Assembly (NCBI GenBank): GCA_036936605.1
Contig: JAUPFV010000001.1
Coordinates: 343,243,081-343,307,080 of the forward strand
Source: Limnanthes douglasii subsp. nivea
Lineage: Eukaryota; Streptophyta; Magnoliopsida; Brassicales; Limnanthaceae
Direction: 5' to 3'
Length of the DNA: 64,000 bases
A program made the position numbers and the translations under genes. Positions 32,449 to 43,780 of the stretch are shown in pieces. The notes under the pieces were generated by a model, which was not told the DNA's origin, ran no database searches, and was given only the letters and a program-made list of their open reading frames with translations. The number at the start of each line of letters is the position of its first letter. The first letter of the stretch is position 1.

Positions 32449-35400
32449 GCGAATAAGCCCCGTCGAATTCCTGAGTGGTTATTAATTAGTAAGCGGTTCG
32501 AAGAGAGGATTGCTGCCGGTGAAGACGTGAGGCCTCATCCCCCACCGTCGACGACTACCTTTTTTGGTGCCTGGCCTCCTTCGAACGATTCGACCGCAAT
32601 TATACCCCACGAAATCGCCCAATGAAGCCTGCTCAGTGAGTCGAACCCCCTCGAAGAAATGGGAAAAGATAGACAGCATAAGCACTCTTCTGGGAAGAGA
32701 AAGAAGTCCCATAAAGATAGAAAAAGCTCTCATGAGCGAAAACGGGCCAGGGAAGCTTCTCTGGTTATTCGAGAACCAACTGTAACAGCAGACGTTGAAA
32801 ATCTTCCTCAAAAATCTGCAAGTCCTCGACAAACTTCGAAGAGCCTTCCTCGAACCTCTTCTAGCCCTCTTCGAACCATAAACCCTCAACATACTTCAAA
32901 TAACCTTCCTCGAAGACACGAAGCAGATGCGTCTAGTTTGCCTTCCACTCCATCCATGACCATTCATGGAACTCAGTTTTCTCCCTCGAAGACGCTTATT
33001 ACCGAGGAGGATATGCGTATTAGACATGAAGAGACTCAGGATCCCAAAGGAAAAAAACCTCTCAACAAGCCCCTCGAACCACAAGTACCAATCCCCCCGT
33101 CCTTGGTTCCTTCGAACCTTGCAACATCTTCTTCCACGGCGATATCCGAGGAGCAAGCTCGTCGAATTGCTCCAAAATCTAAAGGGGATATTGTGCTTCC
33201 CTTGGAGTTGGACAGCATTGCCGGTAATAATATTCGGGGCATTGAAAATTAACACATGGTAGCCCTTGCCAACATCAAATACAAATATTTTTTGAAGGAG
33301 GAGGAGACGATGCTGAGGACTCGATGGTGCATCCCTTCGTATATTAACATCAGATTTCCCTCCGAAGGAGAGACACCCTTATCTGTGAGGGACAACGAGG
33401 TGGTGGTCTACACAGAAATCATGAATTGGGGGTTGAGGTATCCCTTAGACCCTTTCTTTATTGAGTATCTCTCGAAAATAGACCTTTGCCCCTCACAGGT
33501 CAGTCCCAATATGTAGTTTACCTTAATGGCCTGCATTATGGCCTCAAGACTCTCAGGTCAAGAGTTTTTATTAGAGCAACTCATTGGCCTTGCTGGTTTG
33601 GCCCGAAATCCATACTTTCCCTTTTACTCACTGACATTCAATCGAGGGCAAAAGGTATTAAAAGATTTACTTGAGGCTGATAAAAAATGGAGACAGTAAT
33701 TCCTCTTCTTCTCTGGTTGCTGGGAGACCGGATCAGAAGGCACTCCTTCGAATCCTCACAAACTTTCTTTGAAGTGGAATATGAAGTGTAAGTACTGTCT
33801 CAATTTTTTACTCCGCGAATTTTATAGTCCCCGAATGTCTATGCTCCCCCGAATTTTAAGCTTGCTTGAAAACTTGTATACCTTTAAGTAGTATACTCCT
33901 TCGAAAGCGTACTTGCCCCCGAATAATATGTTCCCTCGAAAACATACTTGTCTTCGAACAATATTCTCCCTCGAATAAATACTTGCCTTCGAATTATGCT
34001 TCCTCGAAAACATACTTAAAATTAGTTATCTGTTGTAGCTATGAATGGTATATCCAAACCTTATACTGACTATGTCGAGGGCGCTACAACTGTGTTCACC
34101 AATCTTTGCCTGTGGGCCAAGGAGCAGTGGGATAACCGGTTTCATCTTTGTTTTACCGACGACAATCTGGCTAGGAGTCGATTATGGAGGCTGAATCCCC
34201 TCGATCGCATCAGCATGAGAGGATTAATGACTCCGCCTTCGGAACGGGAAGTGTTGGAGTGGTGCAGCAAAAAAGATGTTACAATCTACCTGCCCAAGCG
34301 CTCCCGTTCGCAGAGACACCTGGGGGAACCTCCAGAAGATGAAGTATTATCAACCCAACTACTGAATCCCAGAATGCCTATTAATACTCCAAGGCCTCCC
34401 TCCTCGGACAATGTTGTGGTGTCGAACTCTCAAGCCCCTCCACCAAGTACTGTTGCTCCAATAAACCCCATTCCTCCTCCCCATGCTCCCATCCTTCCTC
34501 TAAGGAAAGATGCCAAGAAAAAAGATTTGAAAGGGAAGGGTGTCCTTCTTGAGCCCATCGAAGAACAATCCGAAGGAGGAGAGACCCTTGAAAATAATGA
34601 AGAGGCTAATCTTGAAAAGGAAGTCCATGGGAGTGCGAATGATCCTGAGAACAGGGGTGGCCAATCGCCCAGGGAGACTTCTTATCAATCCCTGCACTCC
34701 CCTCTCACTGAAGCTTCTCATCCAGCCTCCCTCGAAGACAGCCCAAGATTAGCTCCTATCCCTGCTCCTCGAACCAATCCTCCTCTACTCATTGATCCAG
34801 AAGTTGCTTGTGGTGGTTTCTCCGAATTTGATTCTACAGCGTTGGGGTCCCCTTCGAGCTCGTTCGAGGTCCCTTTGGATGATGAGTTCTCATTGAACGT
34901 TCGGAGACTGCTGCATACTTCAGTGAACAGAGGAAAGAAGATGCGTCACCTTGAAAAACGCAAAAATTATTACAAGTTCAAGGCATCGTTGGCTGCCTCT
35001 CAGCTCGAGGAAGCCAAGAAGCAATATGCAGTGATCGAGGGCCAAGCTGATGCCTTGTACGAGCGTCTTTCTGCCTCTGAGAATTATGTGATAATGCTAG
35101 AGAGGTGCTGTCAAAAGGAGAGGGATTTGTACAAGGAGAAGACTGATTCTCAAGAGCTAATGATAGCTGAATATAAAAAGGGGCATCGCTTGGCTTGCGA
35201 TGGGTTCGACCAATGTACTGAGGCTCTTCGAAAGGTAGTTGCAGAGCGTGATCAGTTGCAAATACGGATCGAAGGTTTCCCTGTAGAGGTCGAAGAGGTG
35301 AAGGATAAGGCTGTGGATTCTTATGCAACAACATGTACGAAGAAATTGCAGGCCCGGGATGCTGCTACTCGAGCTCGCTTGTTGTCCCAAATATATGCTG

Positions 35401-35531
35401 AGCACCCTGAATATAACCTGGGGCCTTTTTGGAAGCTTGTCCCCTCGGAACTTTGCCCTCCCCAAATAGTCGTAAGTGAAAGTGAAGACTCAGAGGGTGA
35501 GGGGAGTGACTCCTCGAAAAATGCAGATTGA
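32449..35531 (+). pseudogene. E2 antisense accessory gene, copy 2, intron-containing, disabled
   Basis: Duplicate of 24917-27999 with the same stops in exon 1 (32623, 33250, 33514, 33697), the same phase-1 intron (about 33788-34038) and an open second exon to 35531. A few substitutions distinguish it, e.g. A-to-S and G-to-R near the C-terminus. TATAAAT is at 32381-32387. Confidence 0.85.
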
Positions 35532-35712
35532 GTAAAAGTGCTGAAGGAGTCAGTTTTTTTTTTTGTGCATGGCCCAATAGTGCCTCTTTTTGTAATGACT
35601 TGAACATGTTGTACTGTTCTAACTGTGTAAGATAGGTCAGTTTTTGTAAGAGCAACGAATATTTGTCACTTCTATATATATTATGTTTAGAACAAGTTCT
35701 GCAAACATCCAA

Positions 35713-36359
35713 CTATAACGTCATTCGAATGATTATTAGTTAGTTAAATTTACACATATTATGAGATAAGGCCTTCGAACTCCAATTGTGTTGGCCTTCG
35801 AACAATTATTACTTGGATAAATTCATAAGTTTTATTTTTGCAATAAGGCCTTCGAACTCCATTTTCATTGGCCTTCGAACAATTATTACTTGGATAAATT
35901 CATGTTTTATTTTTGCAATAAGGCCTTCGAACTCCATTTTCATTGGCTTTCGAACAATTATGGGGTCTTCGAAAAAAATTAAGGAGATGATATTTTGAGT
36001 CACAACTGATTGAGAGTGGATTCGAGGCACACTATAGTGTGATCCGAAGAAAAGTTCGAAGGTCCCAAAACATCGAGGCACACCTTAATGTGACCCGAAG
36101 AATAGTTCAAAGGTCCCAAGACATCGAGGCACACCTCAATGTGACCCGATAATATATAAAGTAACAATAAAACTGGGGGCACGCATTATTGTGACCCCAT
36201 AGAATTATTCGAAGAGACAATTAATCGGGGCACATTTTACTGTGACCCAAAAAATAGTGCGAGGGGACAACAATTCGAGGCACATGTTACTGTGACTCAA
36301 TTCGAGGGGACAACAATTCGAGACACATGTTACTGTGACTCAAAAAATAGTTAGAGGGG
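35713..36359. repeat. E2 tandem arrays, copy 2
   Basis: Duplicate of 28180-28826, with the ~70-bp GGCCTTCGAACTCC array and the TCGAGGCACA array. No gene. Confidence 0.8.
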
Positions 36360-36935
36360 TCGCCAATTTGGTGTGGATAAAAATAGCCTGAGGGTAGGCT
36401 AGTAATTTTAAGTTGAGTTTCAAGGTGATGTAAGGGTGTTTCAAGGTGGTGTAAGGGTGTTTCAAGGTGGTGTAAGGGTGTTTCAAGGTGGTGTAAGGGT
36501 GTTTCAAGGTGGTGTAAGGGTGTTTCAAGGTGGTGTAAGGGTGTTTCAAGGTGGTGTAAGGGTGTTTCAAGGTGGAGAGATAATTAAGCAGCTTGGCAGC
36601 AGTTAATTTTCGTTACCCATAGTTAATGCTGGTGGTTGGGTATTTATAGTGTGATGTTTGGGCCCTTATGGGCTTTCGGGTCATGTTTAATGGACCTGGG
36701 TCATGTTTAAATACCCATGAGTTTTAAGCAGGTGAGCAGGTTGCTTAGTCAGGAAGTGTTTAGGTTTTTTAGTACTTTTGTCATAGTTCGAACAGCCTTA
36801 GGTTTACAGTGTTTCGAAGTGATCTGTCCGGTCCAAATGATCTGTCCGTTTTATGTTCCTTGTGTCTGTCCGGTATTCGGAGAGATTTTACACTGACCTG
36901 CCCTTTCGGGGAGTATGCTGAATTCGGACTCATCA
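36360..36935 (-). mobile_element. Truncated E3-type LTR insertion, copy 2
   Basis: Duplicate of 28827-29402: LTR 36369-36935 with seven 21-bp repeats, preceded by the same 9-nt leader remnant. Confidence 0.8.
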
Positions 36936-37176
36936 AATTCGAGGCACATGTTATTGTGACTCAAAAAATAGTTAGAGGGGACAACAATTCGAGGCACATG
37001 TTACTGTGACTCAAAAAATAGTTAAGGCAAAGAAATCTTTGTATTTAAGGGGCTCATCGAAACACCTCGTTAAAACTTTCTTGTGCTTAACAGGGTAGGA
37101 AAGAGTGTGTCCTCACCAAAATTTGTTCCATGGGATACATAGAAAGGAAAAAGAAATACAATGTCAACTGGCTCCG

Positions 37177-40100
37177 CTAATCGAGATACAACTTTAAATG
37201 CTCAATATTCCAAGGTAAGCAGAGGTATCGCCCATCTTTATCTTTCAACCGATACGTGCCTGGTTTTATCCTTTCGGTGACCTCATAAGGGCCTTCCCAG
37301 TTGGGTCCCTACTTCCCCAGGCTCTTTTCTTTAGTGTGCAAGAAAACTGCGTAAGACCTTGTCTCCCACCTGAAAGTCTATATGTTTCACTTTGGATGCA
37401 TAGCGACTCCTCATAAGAGTTTGATAATGAAGGGAAGTCAGCTGTGCCCGCTATCTCTTTTCCTCAACTAAGTCTAAAGCCAATGCTCTACTCTGGTCAT
37501 TTGTGTCCGAGTCATAGGTCGCTATTCGATGTGAGGGGAAAAGGATCTCCGGAGGAACCACGACATCCATCCCATAGACTAAGGCAAATGGGGACACAAC
37601 GGTAGCCGTTCGGGGGGTCGTTCGGTATGCCCACAACACCTCCTGTAAATATTCGGGCCATTTCTCCGCTTTTCCTTCCAAGTTCTTTTTCAAATCGTCG
37701 AGGATGGTGCGATTAGTTACTTCTACCTGCCCATTCGCCTGAGGATGAAATGGTGCCAAAAAACATTATCGTATGCCCCTTGATACATAGAAGGTATGGA
37801 ATTCTTTGTTATCAAATTGAGGCCCATTGTCCGTGGTAATCTGCAATGGTACACCAAAACGACAACAAATATTAGACAGAACAAACTTGATCACGTCTTT
37901 AGCCTTTGTTCCCGCGAGCGGCTCAGCTTCCACCCACTTAGATTAATAGTCGACGGCCACAATTATCGTCTGTCTGCCCCCAGAAGCCATGGGTAAAGGC
38001 CCAACCAAATCAATGCCCCACCTGTCAAACGGAACTGCCTCCGAGATGCTTTCCATCAATACCCCAGTTTGGTGAATTACATTAGCATAGCGCTGGCACG
38101 TATCACAGCGTTTGACCAAATCTTTTAGGTCGGCCGTAATAGTTGGCCAATAATAGCCTGCCAAGAATACCCTACGGATTAAAGCCTTATATCCACAATG
38201 AGCGGATCCTTCACCGTCGTGTAACTCAGAGAGGATAATTTTTGACTCGGGCCCACTTAAGCACCTTAATAATGGCCGACTCAGAGATCTTTTGTACAGC
38301 AATCCTCCCAGAAAAATGTAACCGTGGGACTTGAATCTAACTTTTCTGGCTTCATATTTGTCGACGGGCAAAACGTCACGGGCTAAAAAATCAATGAGAA
38401 CCGTTCTCCAATCAGGCGTAATCACGTGGTTTTCCTCCGAGATGTTCATCGCGTGCTCTTCGCCAATCGAGATTGACGGGTATGCATGAACCAACACCCA
38501 CGGATAACCCTCTGTTCGTGAAGCAGAAGCAAGAGAATCCGGGACGGCATTCAACTCTCGTCGAACATGCTCAAACTTGACTCCCTCAAATCCTGATGTT
38601 AAATCTTTCATCAGCTTCAAATACTGTATCAGTGTTTCCTTCCTTGCCTCGGACTCCCCCGAAGCTTGGTTTATCACTAGCTGAGAATCACTGATCAATT
38701 TTATTCACCGAGCCCCGCATACTTGAGCTAAACGTAAGCCTGCTAGAGCGGCTTCATACTCAGCTTCATTATTAGTAGCCTTGAAACCGAAACGAATGGC
38801 TTGGAACATAGCTACCCCTTGCGGGGATATCAACTGGACACCTGCCCCACTACCTGAAATGTTCGACCCACCATCCGTCCGTATGACCCATTCTTCTTCG
38901 TTAACCATATCATGCACCTCCTGCTCTTCTCTGTCTGAATGGAATTCAACCAAAAAATCTGCTAAAACTTGTGCTTTTATCACCGTTCGGGGCTCAAACG
39001 TTATGTCGAAGTCTCCCAGCTCTACGGACCACTTAGTCATCCTACCAGAGATGTCTGGTCTTTGTAATAGACTCTTCAGAGGAAAAGTCGTCCGAACAAC
39101 GATTGGATGGGATTGGAAATAAGGTCTCATCTTCCGTGCTGCCGTCACCAATGCTAAAGCTACCTTCTCCAAGGTAAGATATCGCTTCTCGGCGTCCATC
39201 AAACTCTTACTGACATAATAAATTGGCTTTAGAAGAGAATCATCTTCTCGAAGGAGAACGACACTGACAGCACATTCGGAGACTGCTACGTAGACAATTA
39301 ACGTTTCCCCTATCACAGGTTTAGATACGATTTCTGGAGAGGTTAAATACTCTTGAATTTGACGAAAAGCGGTCGAACATTCTTCAGTCCAACAGAAATG
39401 CTTCGCATTCCGCAATATTTTGAAGAACGGGCCACACTTATCCGACGAGCGAGAAATGAATCGATTCAGAGCAGTTAATCGTCCTGTCAGAATTTGCACC
39501 TCTTTAATACTTCCGGGGGGGGGAGGGGGGAGTCATGGCGATCAGAGCTTTTAGCTGGTCGGGGTCAGCCTCGATGCCTTTTTCGCTGATCATGAATCCA
39601 AGAAATTTACCTGACCTTACCCCGAAAATGCACTTCTCCGGATTGAGTTTGAGATTGACTCTGCTCAAGTTGTGGAATGTCTCTGCTAGGTCAGCAAAAT
39701 GGTCTTCGTCTTGCTCACTTTTGACTAACATATCGTCGATATAAGCTTCCATGTTTCGCCCAATCTGCCCTTCGAAAGTCTTATTGACCAAGCGCTGATA
39801 AGTTGCCCCCGCGTTTTTTAACCCGAACGGCATGACCTTATAGCAATATAAACCTCGACCAGTGATAAAAGAAGTGCTCTCTTCATCGTTGGCAGCCAGT
39901 CGAATTTGGTTGTATCCTGAGTAAGCGTCCATAAAAGATAACAATCGATTCCCGGAGGTAGAGTCCACTAATTGATCAATGCGAGGCACGGGAAACAGAT
40001 CCTTAGGGCAAGCTTTGTTCAAATCCGTAAAGTCAATACACATTCGCCACTTGCCATTTTTCTTTCTCACCAACACTGGATTCGACGCCCATACAGGATA

Positions 40101-40472
40101 ATGCGACTCGCGAATATGACCTATGCTCAGCAGCCGTTCGACCTCCGACAAAATCGCTGAAGCCTTTTTCGGGGAGACAGGTCTTCTTTTTTGGACTATG
40201 GGTCGGACATCCAATCGTATCGCGAGTTTGTGACACATAATTTCCGCCGGCACACCAGTGACATCCTGTGCACACCAAGCAAACATATCAAGTTTATCAG
40301 ATAAGAAAAGAATTAACTTCTCTTTGAATTCTGGAGAGAGATGGACTCCTATCTTCAGAACTTTGCCAGTCGCAAATTCGTGTGTCGCAGAATCTTCCTC
40401 TAGGACCTGAAATCCGGGGGCCTCCCTAGGATCATCGCACGGGATGACTTCGGGGGGAGGCCCCTTTAATTG
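37177..40472 (-). pseudogene. E2 pol: RT, two RNase H-like domains, integrase, disabled
   Basis: It follows the gag-protease amber in the same frame. RT is about 40286-39500 (WRMCIDFTDLNKACPKDLFP, catalytic YIDDM). Next come an RNase H-like domain, a second RNase H (IRTDGGSNISGSGAGVQL), and integrase with an HHCC finger (ELHDGEGSAHCGY..CDTCQRY), a DDE core (WGIDLVGPLP; HPQANGQVEV) and a GPY-type end PWNIEHLKLYLD. Breaks are a G/C-run frameshift at 39516-39524, a CGA-to-TGA stop near 38707, a stop near 37943, a frame change near 37760 and a stop at 37451. The paired RNase H arrangement marks the Tat lineage. Confidence 0.9.
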
Positions 40473-40475
40473 CTA
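40467..40475 (-). promoter_or_regulatory. Amber readthrough context at the E2 protease-RT boundary
   Basis: The minus strand reads TAG CAA TTA, and RT continues in the same frame (QLKGPPPEV). TAG-CAR-YYA is the established plant-virus readthrough motif. E1 and E3 have amber at the equivalent position. Confidence 0.65.
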
Positions 40476-42941
40476 TGCTGGGTCGGAGGGCCTCCCTCGA
40501 ACCCCCTTAGAGGAAAGGGCTACCTGGTAGCATTCTCGTGCCATCTTCTGGCTGCTTCGGACTGTTCCAATATTGTTTCCGATCACATACTTTAAGCATT
40601 GATGCACCATGGAAATTACGCCGTGCATCTGGGATAACCAAGATCGACCCAGGATAGCATTATAAGAGGTCGGTGCGTCGACCACAATGAAAAGTACCTC
40701 CACCTCTTTCTTGAAGGGTCCACGGCCCAGTTCAACCATACACTGAAACTCCCCAACGACAACCGCTGTGGCACCAGTAAAACCCACTATTGTTCGATCG
40801 GACCTTCGGATGACCGGTGGGTCAAAGATGCGGTGGTAAGTATTCATAAACAAGATATTCGCGGAGCTCCCTGTATCGATGAGTATTTTCTGAATCTGAT
40901 CCCCAGCAATGCCCGCCGCGATCACTACAGCATCCTCATGAGGGCCTGCAACATTCTGCATATCGTCATCATCGAAACAAATAATTGGAGAAGGCGAGCG
41001 ATGCATTTGTGCGGAGACTCCCGCTTCGATCTGGGTGGTCAGGTTGACCATGTGCCTTTTTCGAGAGCTGTTAGAATTTCCCGCGATTGTGTCTCCCCCG
41101 AAAATTGCCAAGGAATCGAAAAATGCACAAAGACTGTCCACCCTCCCCTTCGGAATTTCTTCCTCTACCAGGTTTACATTGTTCCTCCCCACTTTGGGGT
41201 CGAGATACTCTTGCTCGATGTCAAAATCATCGACCCCCTTGGAAATTACCATGGTTGTGTCAGCATTCTTTGAGACAGCTTTTACCACGGCATTCTTCTG
41301 GGAGTGTTTTTTGACGTACTCCAACAGCATTCCATTCTCGATTAGAGCTTGCACCTCCTTCTTCAAAGCTATGCAATCTTTGGTGTCATGTCCTATATCC
41401 TCATGGTACTTGCAATATTTGTTGACGCTTCTGCTTTCCCTTTGTGTCTGTATGGGAAAAGGCTTCCTGAACGTGACCGAAGATTTAGCTTTATCAAATA
41501 TCGCAGCAACATTTTCTGTCAACTCCGCAAAATAGTCGGGTCGAACCCATTTGTTTGACATGAATCTTCCTCCTTGATTGTAGTTTTGTTGATTGCCATA
41601 GTACTGCTGGTTTGACTTTTGCCTTGGAGGATATTGACCCGCACTTTTAGCCTGAACGTTCGGTCGAGGGCCCTGAGTGCTCGGCTCAGTTCTTTGGAAT
41701 TGATTATGGTCCAACTGCTCTCCTGACCCTTTCTCCAAAGCCTGGGTTTCTTTCACCAAGATCCTCTTCTCAACTTGATCTAGCAATGCTCCAAAGGTCA
41801 TCGCCTGACTTTCTGCCACCGTGTCTTTTAACAACCCGGGGAGCAAACCCATCCTGAAAGCTGCAAGCGCCACCGAATCCTTACAGTACTCCATATCCGT
41901 CTTGGTCTTGACAAAGCGATTGGTATAATTTTTGAGGCTCTCCCCCACCTTTTGTCGACAGTAGATTATGGTGTCCCCGTTGGCCCGGAACTTCTTGCTC
42001 CCCACAAAGTGTTGCCTGAAGATATTCCAGAACATGTCGAAATTTTTAATAGAGCCCTGGGGTAGCCTGTTGTACCACTTAGATGCCACTCCCTTGAAAG
42101 TTTGAGAGAATTCTCTGCATAGAAGCTTATCATCGTCGTCGAAATTGATCATAAAGTTCTTAAACTGCTCGATGTGATTGTCCGGATCCTGAGTCCCATC
42201 GAACTTTTCTAACTTTGAAATGTCAAAGTGCTTCGGGAGGTTCCCCACTAAGATCTCTGATGATAGGGGAGGGGCCCTCTAATTATGTCCCGTACAATAA
42301 ATGTTGGACCTCAGATTGTCATTATTCGAAAAATAAAACCCCTCCTCGGAGGGCAAAGTATATTGCTGCTGCCACTCTGAATTTCAAGGGCCCGTGTCAT
42401 TCTTACCAGGGCACTTTGCCTGTTCATGAGATCGGTCACCAATTCGGTCGTGGCGACTTTTTTCCCTCGAGGATTTCCTCTCCGAACTTTTTCCCCTTTG
42501 GAAATTAATACGCCCATGATCACGCTTTTTCCTCCTGTGGTATCTCCGAGGAGATGACTCAGAAGTGCTATACCGCGAGTAATCGCTTGAGGCAGCCGAG
42601 TCTGATCGGTGTTCCTCTTTCCTCCTTGGAGACCGTCGCTCACGCCTCCGATATCTGTCGTCTTTATTTTTGGGGCGAACTTCGACGTCGCGCTCCTCCT
42701 TTTCAATGACGGCTTCTCTCCTTATCTCGGATCGAAGATTTCTCCGTGCGGCTTCCTTTTCTGCTTTCAACCTTTCGATCTCCAACAGCAATTCACTCCT
42801 CTGAGCCAGGAGGGCGGAGTCATCGAAAACGTTCTCGACTCGCCGACCTCCTTCTCCTTCGGATTCCATATCGTTCTGAAAATCATCGGCCTCCATGTTT
42901 TCCTCACAGTGATTAATCAAATCGTCCCCTTGGTCCCCCAT
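40473..42941 (-). pseudogene. E2 gag-protease, two internal stops
   Basis: Gag packages the element RNA; the aspartic protease matures the polyprotein. From the ATG at 42941 come an acidic then Arg/Ser-rich N-terminus, the gag domain (FDGTQDPDNHIEQFKNFMIN), the knuckle CKYHEDIGHDTKDC and the protease site LIDTGSSANILF, ending in amber at 40475-40473. In-frame stops lie at 42386-42384 (TGA) and near 42260 (TAG, where E3 has TGG). The 591-codon stretch after the second stop is fully open, so damage is limited. Confidence 0.9.
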
Positions 42942-43000
42942 GGTCCTCCTCGGAACAGGAATTATTTCCAGGAAGCGATTATCGACCGAGCGATTTTCGT

Positions 43001-43018
43001 TTCCCACAGACGGCGCCA
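43001..43018 (-). promoter_or_regulatory. E2 primer binding site
   Basis: TGGCGCCGTCTGTGGGAA on the minus strand, one base from the end of the 5' LTR. It starts with the TGG that pairs with tRNA CCA. I do not assign the tRNA. It differs from the E1/E3 site. Confidence 0.8.
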
Positions 43019-43019
43019 C

Positions 43020-43430
43020 TGAAGAGTTTAGAGATGGTCCGGGGGTGATTTTGCTAAGTGAGGATTGTTGATAGAGGATTTTATGATAGAGAAATGTTTA
43101 AGTGTCAGATTTAGAGAGAGAAAGTTCAACTTGCTAAATAGTGTAGATAGAGAAAGTCTCGTACTATTCATCTCGGGATTTGTGAAGCGTGTGTGGTCCT
43201 TTTATAGTACAAATTGCGGACCCCACACACTTTAATTTGGATTAATTACATCTTTTAGTCCTTACATTTTGCCTTCTTCCTATTTTGCCTCCCTCTTTAC
43301 AATTAATACAATTCAGCCCTTTTATACTTATTTCTATACATTTTCCTCCTATGGTATTTTTCCTTTGCTATTTTCTCCTATCAACTTTCTTCTTTACACT
43401 TTTCTCCTTGTCTTTTATTCTTCCTTATCA
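43020..43430 (-). repeat. E2 LTR, right (5' LTR)
   Basis: TGAAGAG..CTTATCA, 411 bp, followed by the TSD copy CAATG. Minus-strand TATA box TACTATAAAAGG at about 43196-43208. It drives gag-pol leftward. Confidence 0.93.
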
Positions 43431-43435
43431 CAATG

Positions 43436-43780
43436 CACTTAAGTTATTTTAATGAATATCTTTGTTTTGCACCATTCTCACATTCTTTCATAGTCTGTTC
43501 CAATTTTGATGGCTAGAGTTTAAATAGCCCTTAGTTATTTCATAGTGAGAGTGTTTAAATTCTCCGATGATGAATGTTTAAGTGGTCATCACTCTTTTAT
43601 ATCAATCCGGATGGTGTGACAAAGACAAAACTAAAATATTTCAGAAATTTTTAAGAAGGCATTAAATTTTATTTAAAAAGCCGGACACCTCGTTAAAACC
43701 TCCCCTTGCCACCAGGGAGGAAAGAGTATGCCCCCAAATATTTACATGGATGTTTAAACAAGTAAATATTTACACAAATG
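43436..43780. other. E1 non-coding 3' region resuming after E2
   Basis: Continues the E1 sequence broken at 23788 and aligns with E3 at about 50035-50355 (GGTATGCCCCCAAATATTTA-like words). No gene. Confidence 0.75.

Larger units (their letters stand above)
30135..37668. repeat. Tandem segmental duplication, copy 2 (7534 bp)
   Basis: Repeats 22603-30134 in the same order and orientation, including the E1/E2 boundary, an E2 LTR, the E2 antisense gene, the arrays and the LTR fragment. After 37668 the E2 integrase continues without a break. Confidence 0.95.
23789..43430 (-). mobile_element. E2: Tat-lineage retrotransposon inserted in E1
   Basis: Bounded by LTRs at 23789-24198 and 43020-43430 and the TSD CAATG (23784-23788 and 43431-43435). 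E1 resumes cleanly after it, in a region alignable with E3's 3' region. gag, protease, RT, RNase H and integrase read on minus from the right LTR; the antisense gene lies on + near the left LTR. The natural length is about 12.1 kb; the tandem duplication adds 7.5 kb and an internal third LTR. E2 is a distant relative of E1/E3, with a different PBS, different LTRs and many TTCGAA words. Confidence 0.92.

Noticed and set aside
22601..37668. Two separate E2 insertions to explain the repeated region
   Set aside because: Copy 2 starts inside the E1 antisense gene and copy 1 ends inside E2 integrase with no LTR or TSD at the junction; tandem duplication explains everything.
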